DNA from: Tetrahymena thermophila SB210
Taxonomy: Eukaryota > Ciliophora > Oligohymenophorea > Hymenostomatida > Tetrahymenidae
Length of the DNA stretch: 64,000 bases
Assembly: GCF_000189635.1 (NCBI RefSeq)
Contig: NW_002476414.1
Coordinates: forward strand, 81,870-145,869
Direction: 5' to 3'
Notes under the pieces: model-generated
What the model was told of the DNA's origin: nothing
The model's input: only the letters and a program-made list of their open reading frames with translations
The model's database searches: none
Position numbers and translations under genes: made by a program
In this document: in pieces, positions 35,404-48,494 of the stretch
Layout of the letters: each line of letters opens with the position of its first letter
Numbering within the stretch: the stretch's first letter is position 1

Positions 35404-37501
35404 TCATGGCATGAAAACAATTTTTTAAAGTATTTAAAAAATAATCAATAAAAATGATTTCAATTTGGTTAATTCATGTTAAGATTCACTTAGTTACATT
35501 AATTTGAATAGTCTTTCTACTGCTTCAATAAATGAATTAACTACTTTTTTTATCAACTCCAAATCTTATTCATTATTTTTTAAAAAATCTATTTCCTAAA
35601 TCACTAAATCTCTTTCAAGTTATGATTTTTTTTCATTTTATTATTTGCATTATTTTATTAAATTGTTGATTTAATTAATGTCTTTATTATCTTATTAGTC
35701 AAGTTCTTCAATCTATTCTTCTAAAGTACTAATTTTGAGTATTAAATCTTCTTTTTTATTTTATAAGTTTTATATTTAATTTCTGTTTAATAGATCTTTG
35801 CAAATTGAAGTTATTATTTTTTTTTTAATCACTTATTTTTACTCTCTCTTTTTCTCACTAATAAACTAAAATATTTCGCCATAATAGTACTCAATTTAAC
35901 TTATGATTTTTTAAAAAAAGCTATCTTTCCCAGAAATTTAACACTCCTTTATTATCTATTAATCATAGATTGCTAATATTCTTATTTTTGAATTATATTT
36001 ATCTAATTCACTTATTTTATTATCTATTTTTTAACACCACTAAAATAATTTGCTTTTATAACAGTGTTAATTAGAAGGTTCAATTATGTTAATTAAAGGA
36101 AATAATTCTAAAATTTTGATGGTCTCTCTATTTATACAAATGAAATGATTTATAAGCTGGATATAGCTCGAGTACATATCATAAACAAGTCTACAAAACC
36201 TATTCAGAATATCTTTGCTTTATTCTATTTTACGCCACTCAATTTAAGAATCGATATCTCGTAATATTTCATCAAACTTTTCATATTTATAATTAATTAA
36301 TTTCCTCTCATCAAAAAGATTCTTTTTTCTTTGTAAATCTAATTGATTAATCTCCTACTTTATTTACAAATACTTATCAAATTCTAATTTAAATTATTAA
36401 ATCTTTTAATTGTTTGAGTTATTCTACATTTCATTTAATACATCTTAAATATCCCTTTTTTAATATCTTAACTAGTTTTCTATTTCAGTTAGTTAATTAT
36501 TTGTTTCTTGAATATTTTAGCTAGAATATATTTTATTTTTACTTAGACTTCTACAACTTTATTATTTAATTATTTAAGCTGTAAATTTTTTCAAAATTTC
36601 TGAAATATTAAATATTTAATATTTGTATTCATTATTAATAAATTAACACATATGGTTTTCTTATTTTTTTAATAGAGTATATTTTACAATAAGTAGTTAA
36701 TCTAATTGTAATTCATTATAAATGCTATAGCCAGGATGATGCTTATTTATTTCGTTTAATTTTTATTGAAACTCATCCAATTTATATCCTTTAAATGTTG
36801 CATCTAACTATTTTTCCAGCTTCTCAAGATTTTCATCATACTTATTCAACTCTTTTACTAGATTTGTAATCTATTAAAAATCAAATTCACAAGGTGAATT
36901 TTAATACAAATCCATTAAGCAGATGACTTTAAAAGTACTTTAATATTGCAAATTATTGTAATAAACTATCTAATTGATTATATTTATTAAAAAATGATAT
37001 TACAAAAATAAATTTATTCCAATTTAATTATCATAATGTGTTGATCTTGATTGATACTTTATTAACTCTACTTAATCTAAATTAAAACAAAAATTCCTAA
37101 ATTACCATTTGTAAAGTTTTTTAATTCTGATTTAAGAATTGGTAGTAGCTATCGAAGCACATTTGAATCTATTTTATGGCACAGATTTTTTTAGAATCCT
37201 CATTTTTCAGATCTATTTAACTAAAAAAATGGATTGAGTCTTCTATTTTATTTTTTTATTCTTTAAAAACATCATTTAATTTCTAAAATTTTTCAATATC
37301 CTTTAATGTATGTTCGCAAATATAACTGTTAGCAAGATGCTAATCAAAATCTGTTTTCTAAGAAAGAGCTCCATTAGTTTACATAGCTGCTAGATATTAA
37401 TTATTCTTTTTTGTGTAAAGATTAGAGTTGATTAATTGATCTTTCTTTTTATTTTACTTATTTAATTCAAATTAATATTCTAATATCAAACCAGATAACA
37501 T
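35404..37501 (-). CDS. Long coiled-coil protein (unknown)
   Basis: One ciliate-code frame is open from about 37200 down to TGA at 35404-35406 (some 590 codons). It is rich in Gln, Lys, Glu, Asn and Ile, with long heptad-like stretches (KLEKQLDATFKGYKLDEFQQ; KISTLEEQIEELDQQDNKDI). Upstream, between 37090 and 37501, the better protein is in another frame starting ATG 37499-37501 (MLSGLILEYQFEL..). The two are joined by an unresolved frame change near 37050-37200, which could be a short intron (GTAATT near 37110) or an indel. No catalytic domain seen. The next gene (38082) has a similar build and orientation. Likely a structural or cytoskeleton-type protein, by build only. Confidence 0.65.
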
Positions 37502-37963
37502 TAAATGTTTGACAAAAATATCTAAAAAAAAAGTATTTTATTTTTATTTTAAGATTAAATTTTTAAAAAATATATTTTATTAAATTTATTTTAATCTAAT
37601 TCATTTTTAAGCTTAATCATATTTGATTTCTCAAATTCTTAATGTATTACTTCTAATATGAATTTCATAAATAAATAACTAGGGTAATTTAACAAAAATA
37701 AAAGATTATTTAAATTAAATTAAATTTATAATTTTTATAAAAAGGCTTTTAATAGAAATGTAAAGTATATATAAAATGAATGAATGAATAAAATTATATT
37801 TATGTTTAATTTGATTGCTAAAATAGTATTGATGAAAAGAAAAAAATTAATATTATTTGTTTAAAAAGAAGGATTGAAAATTAATAAAAAAATATAAAGC
37901 ACATTTAGGTCTTTAAAATTACTAAGAAAAGAACAAATGAAATTTAATTATAATATCATGAAA
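37502..37963. other. Spacer before tRNA-Asp copy 3
   Basis: AT-rich. On the minus strand ATG near 37664 opens a short frame (MKFILEVIHQEF..) that could be a first exon of the coiled-coil gene, but no in-phase splice pair is clear. Otherwise nothing. Confidence 0.35.
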
Positions 37964-38035
37964 TCCGAGATAGTATAGTGGTTAGTATTCCTGCCTGTCA
38001 CGCAGGAGACCCGGGTTCAATTCCCGGTCTCGGAG
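37964..38035 (+). tRNA. tRNA-Asp (GUC), copy 3
   Basis: Identical 72-nt body to the copies at 1173 and 13697, with anticodon GTC. It is followed at 38037 by a T-run terminator. It lies between two minus-strand coiled-coil genes, less than 50 bp past the stop codon of the second. Confidence 0.97.
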
Positions 38036-38081
38036 CTTTTTTTATTTGATTAATTTTGTTTATTTAATTAGTAAGATCATT

Positions 38082-40719
38082 TCATTTGAATAAAAATTTC
38101 AATAAAGAATTACAAATAAAATATTTAGTTGATTTTTCATTCTCTTAGTCAAAAATCTAAAAGACAAAATAGTATTCTTTAAGTAAATCAGCTATTTTAT
38201 TCACAAAATTGTTGTAATATCTTAAATTTGTTTATATGTAGCTAACATTTATTTTATTAATTGCAACTACTATTTCGCTAACCAAAGTTGTTATTACTTC
38301 TTCAATTAATTTAATATCTTTATTATGTGCCTTTTTAAAAGACTTTTAAGATTAGATTAACTATTTTTTTAATTATTTTTCTTATTGTAGCAAAGATTTA
38401 AGATCTAATATTTCATATTTTTGAATTTTAGCCTTTTATATTTCTTTTTAATTCAATTTTAGTAATTATTTAAGTTTTTCAGACTCATAGTCTTTTTAAA
38501 TGATATCTTCAACATGCTCTAAAATGTATTATTTTCTTTGCTTCTTTTCCAAAGAAATTAAAAATAAAATATCTTAAATAGAAACTTTTTATATTATTTT
38601 ATTAAAAAGTCCTAAATTAAGATTGCATTCAAAAAAAAGTTTCTTATTACTTTTCTGTATAATTTTTTATTACAGTTCATATTTATCTGTAAAATTTGTT
38701 TGATTTGAATCTAGTATTATTTAATTTAATTTTACTAATATTAGCTCATTGTTTATGTCTTAAAAGCTCAATATTCGGTTTATTTCTTAAATATTTAGAA
38801 TGCAAATATTATTCAAATTAAAAAGTATTAAAAGTACATCTGAGTAATTTTGAATAATATTTCTTAGATTATCATCAATAAAACTAATCTTTTTATTTTA
38901 ATCGTTTTCCTAATCTAATCTGCAAAAGTTAAAACTTTTAATACTTTATAAAACTTATTAAATAATATTTAAATTTTTTTCTGTCAATTCAATTTTATCT
39001 TTTAATTATTTATTTTTTTTAATAAAATTAATTTCTTTTTAATATTTTTCTTAAAGATTATTTTTATCATCATCATCACCATTATCATTATCATCATCAT
39101 CATCATTCATTATATTATATCCTTTTTTTAATTTGTTAGTCATTTTTTAATCATCTTACAAGTCTAATTATATTTATTCTTTTTTCTAACTTTTTTTTTG
39201 TTTTTTGATATCTTTTAACTATTAAACATTTATATCCTCAAAATTAGATAATGATTTTATATATTGTGTGAAATTCTCATGATAATCTTTTAATGAAATT
39301 TGTTATTAATTCAATTGCAATTAAGTTATTAATAGATTTATCTTTTCATTTTAGCTTTTTAATTCTTAAATCATTTTTTCAAAGTCTTCCACATTCAATT
39401 CAGGCTTTGAAGAATTACAAATTTTTGCTAAATAAACTATCATTTTCTGGTGAATCTGAATGAATTCTTTGATAAGTATCAAAACCTTTAATTTATTTCA
39501 TGTAATTACATTTTAAATAAGCTAAAAATTTCTTTAAAATGTTTGATTTTTAATGAAAATATTTCTATTCTTATTTTATTGTCTTAATCATGTCTTTATT
39601 GATTAACTTCTACAAATGAAATATTAGCAATTAAGATATTTATTTACCTATGAACTATTGAGGGATTTTCTTGAATTAGACTGTAAATCTTAAATATTTT
39701 ATAGCAATCCTTTGAAAATAGTGCTTAATTATGGAGTTTCATCTAATTTTAACTCTGAATTGCTCAGAATATCAATTAAATTTTTGGCTCTATTATAATC
39801 TAATAAAGATTTTTCGTAGCTACGGTGCGTCTTTTTCATCACTTATTCAAATTATAACTAAAATATTTGATACTTTTCATCTTCTTATTGATCATCTTCT
39901 AGTCTATACAGTAAGACATTTTGTTTTTAAAATATTTTTTTTAAAAAAGAAATAATTCCAGAAAGCATCTAAATTCTTTAGTGAATCTTATATCAACTTC
40001 TTTAAGATAAAAAAATACTTTTTTTTTATAAATTATCTTTAAATCTATTGATTTTTTTGCATTAATAAATAATAATTATTGATTAATTCCACTTTGATAT
40101 ATGTGAAATATTCTAATAACTTATTGTATTCCAGATTAAACAAAATCAAAATAAAATGGATTTGCAATTAATTTAAAATTTTCTTTTAAAAATATTTATT
40201 ACTTTAAATAATAAGTAAGAAAAACTATTAGAAAAATAATTTAATTTTTCAAAAATATTATTTGATAAATAAATTTTATGATATCACTATTGCAATTACC
40301 ATACATATATCCTCTAAACTTTTATCTAATAAAAATAAAGAAAAGCATACCAATACATGAAAAATATATTTATTTGTTTTTAATGAACAAAAAAATGTTT
40401 CATTATTAAATATTTCATTAAAGTTTTTTTTCAAATAATAATTTACTATTTTCTAAATATTTAAATACCGTAATTCCTCATTAATTAAGGCAACCTTTAA
40501 ATAAGGCTATTTTATGATTGACTTAGTGTTTGATTAAACATTTTTTAGTTATTTTTTTTTTTTATCTGGTTTGAAACCTTCTCCAAAACCTTTTTTTATT
40601 TCTTTTAAATTTTTTTATTTATATTTTTTCATATTTATGCCCTTATTAGTTTACATTTCTTACTCAAGAAATAATTATTTGATAATAGCAATAAGTTAAT
40701 ATCGCCATTCACTTAGCAT
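38082..40719 (-). CDS. Long coiled-coil protein with Asp-rich tract (unknown)
   Basis: The frame is followed from ATG 40717-40719 (MLSEWRYQL..) to TGA 38082-38084; the start is not certain because the frame is open upstream. Probable introns: 40293-40212 (ATG|GTAATT..CTAATAG), 39647-39610 (38 nt, GTAAAT..TTTGTAG) and 39509-39437 (73 nt, GTAATT..GATAG); phases agree at each. A remaining frame change near 39920-39945 sits in a T6A8 homopolymer and may be a sequencing indel. The protein is Lys/Gln/Asn-rich with coiled-coil stretches (VEDFEKMIQELKSQNEK), and an Asp/Asn tract near 39065-39110 (NDDDDDNDNGDDDD) encoded by a GAT repeat. No known domain. Confidence 0.6.
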
Positions 40720-41330
40720 AGAAGTAAATAAGATGATTGAGTTAATTATTTATTTAACTTGAATAAATTATTCTTAAATTTGAATGCAATTATTTAATTA
40801 TTTTATAAAAGAAGGACTATATTAAAAAAATGTAATTGGACTTATTAAAGAACTGAATTTTGAAGGAATTTATCTAATTTCTAGATTTTTTATAGCTTAA
40901 AAAATATTTTAAAATGTTCTTCATGTAATTTAAAGTGTGTATTTTCTTATTTAGTTATACATTTAACTTAACCCTATTATATTCACTTAATTTGTTATCA
41001 ATAGCTCCTCGTTCTGCTCATTTAAATACATTCAAAGGTACTATTAATAAGAATTAACAATCAGTCTATTACTAATTTTTTAATTCCAAAATTAAAATAT
41101 TTAAAATTAGAATTTATAAAATATAATAAAATATCTTTATTTGTTATTTTATTAAGTATAAAAAAATCTAAGATAAGAATGAATGAAGAAATTAGTCAAT
41201 TCTACAAAAATTGAGTACAAAATCAGATATTTAATATAAATTCACAAAATCATTAATAAAAATAATGAGATAATTTTTCCAATTATTAATTAGTTTAATG
41301 AAATTAAGGCTTTCAACACACCAAATCTTA
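40720..41330. other. Spacer, no gene seen
   Basis: AT-rich. It includes 'CAATAGCTCCTCGTTCTGCT' near 41000, which recurs before each antigen 3' end (about 42667, 44367, 48133), marking the edge of the duplicated antigen unit. Confidence 0.5.
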
Positions 41331-41807
41331 TCAAAAAATTAATGATATTGCCATTAATACAGAAATAATTAAAATATTAGCATTAGCTGTACATGATTAT
41401 TTGTCAGAGCTTGCAACAGAAAATTTAGGACCAACACAAGCAAGGCAGTCAGCATCAGTCCAAGAATTAGCTGGTCTTGATGAATGGCAAGTAGCAGAAG
41501 AAGCAACACAAGCTGTATTAGCACCATTTGAAAATATTGCTGAGACTGATCCATTTGGAGTACCAGGACAAGATTAGCAGTAGAGATCTACAATTCCAGT
41601 AAGTTTAGCAGCATCAGCAGCATTAGGACAGTTGTTGACAGCACATTTGTTATTATTTGAACCTGTTACCCAACTTAAATTACCTGGCAATTGAGGACAT
41701 TTATCAGAACATGAAGTACCAGATCCTGTACAAACAACATCATTACCTTAAGCAGCAAAGATAAAGCCTACTAAAAGTAAAGCGACGCTTAATTTCAAAA
41801 TATTCAT
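41331..41807 (-). CDS. Immobilization-antigen-like surface protein, copy 1
   Basis: 158 aa. Signal peptide MNILKLSVALLLVGFIFAA; then a Cys-rich domain with CxxC pairs (LYCQSCPG, DADCLACVG), Ala/Ser/Thr-rich spacers (CVASSATCHSSRPANSW) and NNCPNAADAAKLTG; then a hydrophobic tail (NILIISVLMAISLIF) ending at TGA, a GPI-attachment signal. This build and motif set match the Ser/i-antigen surface coat proteins of Tetrahymena, though short. First of four near-identical minus-strand copies. Confidence 0.82.
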
Positions 41808-42994
41808 CTTTTAAGGTAATTTTTTTCTTTTTTTCTTTTGATTAGTGTGAGAGTTGTATTATTATTATTATTGTTATTGTTATTTAATTTATATAAAAAA
41901 TATTAAATAAGATCATCATGCATTTAAAATAATAAATAATGTTAAGATAGGTGAGAATTTAATAGTACTATGCATTCATAAAATAGACAATAAGATTAAA
42001 AAAATAATTTGAAATTAAAATTATGTAGAAAGTGATTTAATTAATTCTGACAAAGTGTTTGATTTTAAATTTGATTAATAAAATAATAAAAACAATAATT
42101 AATTTTACTATTAGTTTATTTCCTCACTTAAAAATGTAAATTAATTTTTAAATTTCTCAAAGTAAATTTATTGAATTACTAAAAATTAAATTTTTGACTA
42201 GTTATAATTTATTGAAACTAAATATGAAAACTTTATCAAGAAAAATAAACTTTTAAGTATTTTAAAATTATAATTAATAAAGATATGCATAACTATATAA
42301 ATTTAGATTTACTTTTTATTTAAATTTAATGATAAACAAATTTTTATAATTAAAAAATGATGATTATAGAAGGCATTTGCATAATTTTTAATTCCTTAAA
42401 AAAAATTTAAATTATAAATAAAATAGATTATTTAAATCAATTATTTATTTATTTATTACAGTTTTTTGAATAAAAAATTAGTTACATTATTTTTAAGTTT
42501 ATATTTTTAATTTTGATTTTAATTTTCTTTATTTTTATATTAGTTTTACATTTTTTAATGTTTGTTTGTCTTTTGATTATCAATTATTTAAAAAGCATAC
42601 AATATACTAACTAAATGTTAGTTTGATACAAATTTAAAACATCCCTAATTACAAATTAAAGTTATCAATAGTTCCTCATTCTGCTCATATAAAAAATTGA
42701 AAGGTGCTATTAATATGAATGTACAGTGTATTATTTTTTTATTTTTACATTCTAAAATTAAACTTACGAAGTTTATAAAATTAGAAATTCCAATAAAATA
42801 AAATAAGTTTATTTGTTACTTAATTAACTATAAAATATATTTAAGAATAAAGAAATTAATCAATTCAATAAAAATTCAGTACATTATAGGTAATTCAATA
42901 TAAATTCACAACATCATTAATAAAAATAATGAATTAATTTTCCCAATTATTATTTAGTTTAATAAAATTAAGGTTTTCAACACACCAAATCTTA
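41808..42994. repeat. Duplicated antigen spacer A
   Basis: Nearly identical to 43472-44691. It starts with TTATTATTATTATTGTTATTG upstream of the antigen ATG and runs to CAATAGTTCCTCATTCTGCT near 42667. It probably contains the promoter of copy 1 and the 3' region of copy 2. No gene seen. Confidence 0.65.
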
Positions 42995-43471
42995 TCAAAA
43001 AATTAATGAAATTGCTATTAATACAGAAATAATTAAAATATTAGCATTAGCTGTACATGATTATTTGTCAGAGCTTGCAACAGAAAATTTAGGACCAACA
43101 CAAGCAAGGCAGTCAGCATCAGTCCAAGAATTAGCTGGTCTTGATGAATGGCAAGTAGCAGAAGAAGCAACACAAGCTGTATTAGCACCATTTGAAAAGA
43201 TTGCTGAGACTGATCCATTTGGAGTACCAGGACAAGATTAGCAGTAGAGATCTACAATTCCAGTAAATTTAGCAGCATCAGCAGCATTAGGACAATTGTT
43301 GACAGCACATTTGTTATTATTTGAACCTGTTACCCAACTCAAATTACCTGGCAATTGAGGACATTTATCAGAACATGAAGTACCAGATCCTGTACAAACA
43401 ACATCATTACCTTAAGCAGCAAAGATAAAGCCTACTAAAAGTAAAGAGACGCTTAATTTCAAAATATTCAT
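42995..43471 (-). CDS. Immobilization-antigen-like surface protein, copy 2
   Basis: 158 aa with the same features as copy 1 (signal peptide, CxxC pairs, GPI-type tail). Differences from copy 1 are few and mostly synonymous, e.g. in the SAIFSNGAN segment. The duplication step from copy 1 is 1664 bp. Near identity suggests very recent duplication or gene conversion. Confidence 0.82.
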
Positions 43472-44691
43472 CTTTTAAGGCAATTTTTTTCTTTTTTTCT
43501 ATTGATTAGTGTGAGAGTTGTATTATTATTGTTATTGTTATTTAATTTATATAAAAAATATTAAATAAGATTATCATATATTTAAAATAATAAATACTGT
43601 TAAGATAGATAAGAATTTAATTGTACTAGGCATTCATAAAATATAAAATAGACAATAAGATTAAAAAAATAATTTGAAATTAAAATAATATGTAGAAAGT
43701 GATTTAATTAATTCTGACAAAGTGTTTGATTTTAAATTTGATTAATAAAATAATAAAAACAATAATTAATTTTACTATTAGTTTATTTCCTCACTTAAAA
43801 ATGTAAATTAATTTTTAAATTTCTCAAAGTAAATTTATTGAATTACTAAAAATTAAATTTTTTACTAGTTATAATTTATTGAAACTAAATATGAAAACTT
43901 AATCAAGAAAAATAAACTTTTAAGTATTTTAAAATTATAATAAATAAAGATATGCATAACTATATAAATTTACATTTACTTTTTATTTAAATTTAATGAT
44001 AAACAAATTTTTATGATTAAAAAATGATGATTATAGAAGGCATTTGCATAATTTTTAATTCCTTAAAAAAAATTTAAATTAGAAATAAAATAGATTATTT
44101 AAATCAATTATTTTTATTTATTACAGTTTTTTGAATAAAAAATTAGTTACATTAAGTTTATATTTTTAATTTTGATTTTAATTATCTTTATTTTTATATT
44201 AGTTTTACATTTTGTAATGTTTGTTTGTCTTTTGATTATAAATTATTTAAAAAGCATACAATATTCTAACTAAATGTTTGTTTGATACAAATTTAAAATA
44301 TCCCTAATTACAAATTAAAGATAAAAATTTAGAATTTCAAAAAAATTTTTTCTTAAAATATATTATCAATAGTTCCTCATTCTGCTCATATAAAAAATTG
44401 AAAGGTGATATTAATATGAATGTACAGTGTATTATTTATTTATATATTCCAAAATAAAACTTACGAAGTTTTTAAAATTAGAAATTCCAATAAAATAAAA
44501 TATGTTTAATTGTTACTTAATTAACTATAAAATATATTTAAGAATAAAGAAATTAATCAATTCAATAAAAATTCAGTACATTATAGGTAATTCAATATAA
44601 ATTCACAACATCATTAATAAAAATAATAAGATAACTTTTCCAATTATTAATTAGTTTAATGAAATTAAGGTTTTCAACACACCAAATCTTA
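43472..44691. repeat. Duplicated antigen spacer B
   Basis: Near-identical copy of spacer A with a few indels. No gene seen. Confidence 0.65.
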
Positions 44692-45168
44692 TCAAAAAAT
44701 TAATGATATTGCCATTAATACAGAAATAATTAAAATATTAGCATTAGCTGTACATGATTATTTGTCAGAGCTTGCAACAGAAAATTTAGGACCAATACAA
44801 GCAAGGCAGTCAGCATCAGTCCAAGAATTAGCTGGTCTTGATGAATGGCAAGAAGCAGAAGAAGCAACACAAGCTGTATTACCACTATTTGCAAAGATTG
44901 CTGAGACTGATCCATTTGGAGTACCAGGACAAGATTAACAGTAGAGATCTACAATTCCAGTAAGTTTAGCAGCATCAGCAGCATTAGGACAGTTGTTGAC
45001 AGCACATTTGTTATTATTTGAACCTGTTACCCAACTTAAATTACCTGGCAATTGAGGACATTTATCAGAACATGAAGTACCAGATCCTGTACAAACAACA
45101 TCATTACCTTAAGCAGCAAAGATAAAGCCTACTAAAAGTAAAGCGATACTTAATTTCAAAATATTCAT
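44692..45168 (-). CDS. Immobilization-antigen-like surface protein, copy 3
   Basis: 158 aa. Differs from copies 1-2 in one window: SAIFANSGNTACVASSASC in place of SAIFSNGANTACVASSATC. Everything else (signal, Cys, tail) is conserved. Copies 3 and 4 form a pair that share this variant, which fits their place in a larger duplication with the adjacent zinc-finger gene. Confidence 0.82.
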
Positions 45169-46164
45169 CTTTTAAAGCAATTTTTTTCTTTTTTTCTATT
45201 GATTAGTGTGAGAGTTGTATTATTATTGTTATTGTTATTTAATTTATATAAAAAACTTTAAATTAGTTCATCATGTATTTAAAATCATAAAAACTGTTAA
45301 GATAGGTGAAAATTTAATAGTATTAATTAAGCATTCATAAAATAGACAATAAGATTAAAAAAATAATTTAAAATTAAAATTTTGTAAAAAGTGATTTAAT
45401 TAATTCTGATAAAGTGTTTGAGTTTAAATTTGATTTATAGTTTAAACAAAAACAATAATTAATTTTATTATTGATTTATATCCTCACTAAAAATTGTAAA
45501 TTAAAATTTTGAATTTTTACTAGTAATAATTTATTGAAATTAAATAAGAAAATTTTATCAAGAGAAATAAGCTTTTAAGTTTTTTAAAGGTATAATAAGT
45601 AAATATAATTATACAAATTTTACAATGAATTTTTTAATTTAATGATTAATATTTTTTTATAATTAAAAATTGATTATTAAAACATTTGTATGATTTAAGT
45701 TGATTTTTAATTACTAAAAGAGAATAAATATCTAAATTTTAAATATAATAAATATATTATATTAACCAATTATGTATAAACAAATTTGTTACATTATTTA
45801 AAAATTTTTAAATTAATTTTATTTAGTTAGATTTATTTATTTATTTTTATATTAGTTATACATTTGGTAAGGTTTGTTTTATTTTAGATCAATTATTTAA
45901 AAAAATAATATATAGTATACAAATATGAAAAATTAAAAAATGGCTCTCTCTGTTTCATTTGACAATATTTTTTTTTCTTATATTTTTTAAAATTATTATT
46001 TTATCTTTTCTAAAAAATAATAAAAAATTTCTGCCAATTTTCTTCATAAATTTATAAAAAAGTTATGAAACTTAACATAAATAATAATAGATTTTAACTT
46101 TTAAAAACTTTATTTACTAATAAGTAAATATTAATGAACTTAAAAAAATTATTGGTTAAAAAAA
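45169..46164. repeat. Spacer, 5' part of segmental duplication
   Basis: Matches 48972-49902 closely for the first ~730 bp and then diverges before the 3' end of the zinc-finger gene. No gene seen; the standard-code frame at 46201 is a shadow of the zinc-finger gene. Confidence 0.6.
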
Positions 46165-47583
46165 TCATAATTCTTTTTTTGAATTCAATAACTCGTGTAA
46201 ATGTACGGCAAGTGCAAATTTATTTTTAATGTTTTACTTTTTAGTAAGTCTTATTTATCTTTATTCATAATTTTCATTTTCTATTTTATTTTCAGTTTTT
46301 ATAGCATTTTTCATACACCCAAATTAAGAAAAATCATAATCATATGTTATTTTAATATACTTAAAGTCAGACTTGTATTCTACCTTTATCCACCATCCAT
46401 TGGTTGATTAAATTTTTTTTAATGCTTCCTCTATTTCAGTATAATTTTGGCTTTATATAGTTTACAAATCTATTCCTTTTGTTATTATTATTAATTCATA
46501 TTTTCTCTTCATCACAAATTAAATTTTTTCTATTTAAATTTTCATAGAGCTTAATTCTTGCTTTTCAAAAGTTATGAATTTTTATAAAAGGGATTAATAA
46601 CTATTAGAATTATCTTAAGAATATATAATATTTTAGACTAAATATTTTAAATAACTATTTTTTTGCTACAAAAGTGACTAATTTTAGTTTGTAATTTCTA
46701 TTATTTGTTTTTAAAAAATGGCTACTTAATTTTAATACTAATTTGTATTTTATTGAATAAATTCATCTCTTTATTTATTTTAATCTACTATTTGGTCCAA
46801 ATTTTCTGTTACAGATCTTAATTTTGACTCTAACTATTAAATAGTTTCTTCTTTTTAATTTTATTTAATTATTAACATTTCTATTTATGATTGATTATAT
46901 TACTAAATACTTTTTTACTCATTATATTTATTAATAAGATCTTAAATATCAGTGATTTATTCTTTTTTAAATAGATTATCAAACTGAAAGTGAATATTTT
47001 TGCATATTATATTTAGTTAGTCTAAATTTTATGGTTTTTAATTTAGATATAAGTTGATCTCATTCTAGATTAATTCAGAATTAGACTAGCTTTTATTCAT
47101 TTAACCCAACAAAAATGATTATATGAAGTTGCGATCTATTTCTTGACTTTAGAATAATTACTTGAATTATGTAATTTAGCTAATTTCATTCCATTTTGAT
47201 ATTACTTAATCTCCATTCGTACGCTCATACTCGTTTATGAAAGTCTTTTTATATTCTCTAAATCTTTCAATAACTTATTTTTCAAGTTGTTCCATTTAAA
47301 AGATGAAATCAGATAGAATACTTTGCTATTATTATTTATCTTTTATTTCCTAGACCTATTTAAATAGCGATTAATCATTTAGAAGCGGCCAATTATCAAT
47401 TATTTCATTATTTTGCTGCTATAGTAAATCTTCTAAGTACAAAAATGGTCTTTGGGATTAATCGTTGCATAAACACTTCAAGCATTCAAACTAAATGACT
47501 CCGCTTTAATCATATTTCAAAACTAAAGCCTATTTGCTTGCATGGTTATCACAGAAAATAAAATCCTTTTTTAATTAGTTCAT
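46165..47583 (-). CDS. Zinc-finger / coiled-coil protein, copy A
   Basis: 472 aa in a single exon, TGA 46165-46167. The N-terminus has a Cys/His pair set: C11-x2-H14 and C34-x2-C37 (FCDNH..FECLKC), a probable zinc-binding site of B-box type as in many ciliate proteins. Residues ~90-380 are Gln/Asn/Lys-rich coiled coil. The C-terminal part has a short conserved segment around NGWWIKVEYK. The function is unknown; such ciliate proteins are often expanded in number. Its paralog is at 49903. Confidence 0.8.
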
Positions 47584-48193
47584 TTTCGCTTCTATTTATT
47601 TTGATTTAAAATATGATAATATTTTCCTAATAATTAATATTTGTTTTGAACACCTGCTGTTGTAAATTTGCTTCTTTAATATAAGATTAAATAATAATTA
47701 GATATTAGAATATTTGACAATACTAAACATAAATCCCCTTTGTATTAATAAAAACTTCAATTTATTATTAAAGAAAATTTATCTAATAACAAACAGTTAA
47801 TTGGATTTTATTTTCATTCATTTTTCTGAAAATATAATTTACATAATTAGAAATACTTTCATTTGCAGGTTTAAATATCCTGATTTTTAAGACAATATAT
47901 ATTGCAATAATTTAAATGTTTTAATTTTGTGAAATGAAATGTGAAAGAAAAGTTTTTAATTGGATGATTATTTAAAAGCACATATACAACCATTCCTTGT
48001 GAAAATTTAATTTATAAATGACTAAATGGTAGTTTTGGTATTTTTTTTTCTTTTTTAAATCAGAATACAGATATTTACTTAAAAATCAAGTAGAGTATTT
48101 TAATTTTTGCTAAAAATTCTTAAAATTTAACAATAGTTCCTTATTCTGCTCATATAAAAATTGAAAGGTGATATTAATATGAATGTACAGTGT

Positions 48194-48241
<48 letters not shown>

Positions 48242-48494
48242 TATATATATTCCAAAATAAAATTTACGAAGTTTTTAAAATTAGAAATTCCAATAAAATA
48301 AAATATGTTTATTTGTTACTTAATTAACTATAAAATATATTTAAGAATAAAGAAATTAATCAATTCAATAAAAATTCAGTACATTATAGGTAATTCAATA
48401 TAAATTCACAACATCATTAATAAAAATAATGAACTAATTTTCCCAATTATTATTTAGTTTAATGAAATTAAGGTTTTCAACACACCAAATCTTA
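47584..48494. other. Spacer with (TATT)n expansion
   Basis: Contains a TATT microsatellite at about 48194-48241 that has about 12 units here but only two or three at the equivalent position before copy 3. Otherwise AT-rich. The right end matches 44340-44691. Confidence 0.6.

Noticed and set aside
37060-37110. 29-nt intron GTAATT..AATTTAG joining the two frames of the first coiled-coil gene
   Set aside because: Its length gives the wrong phase for the downstream frame; a 49-nt version fits the phase but has a weak acceptor, so I left the junction open.
41369-41554. 61-aa Leu-rich frame repeated four times inside the antigen genes
   Set aside because: It is an alternative-frame shadow of the antigen coding sequence on the same strand; the 158-aa frame has signal peptide, Cys pairs and stop.
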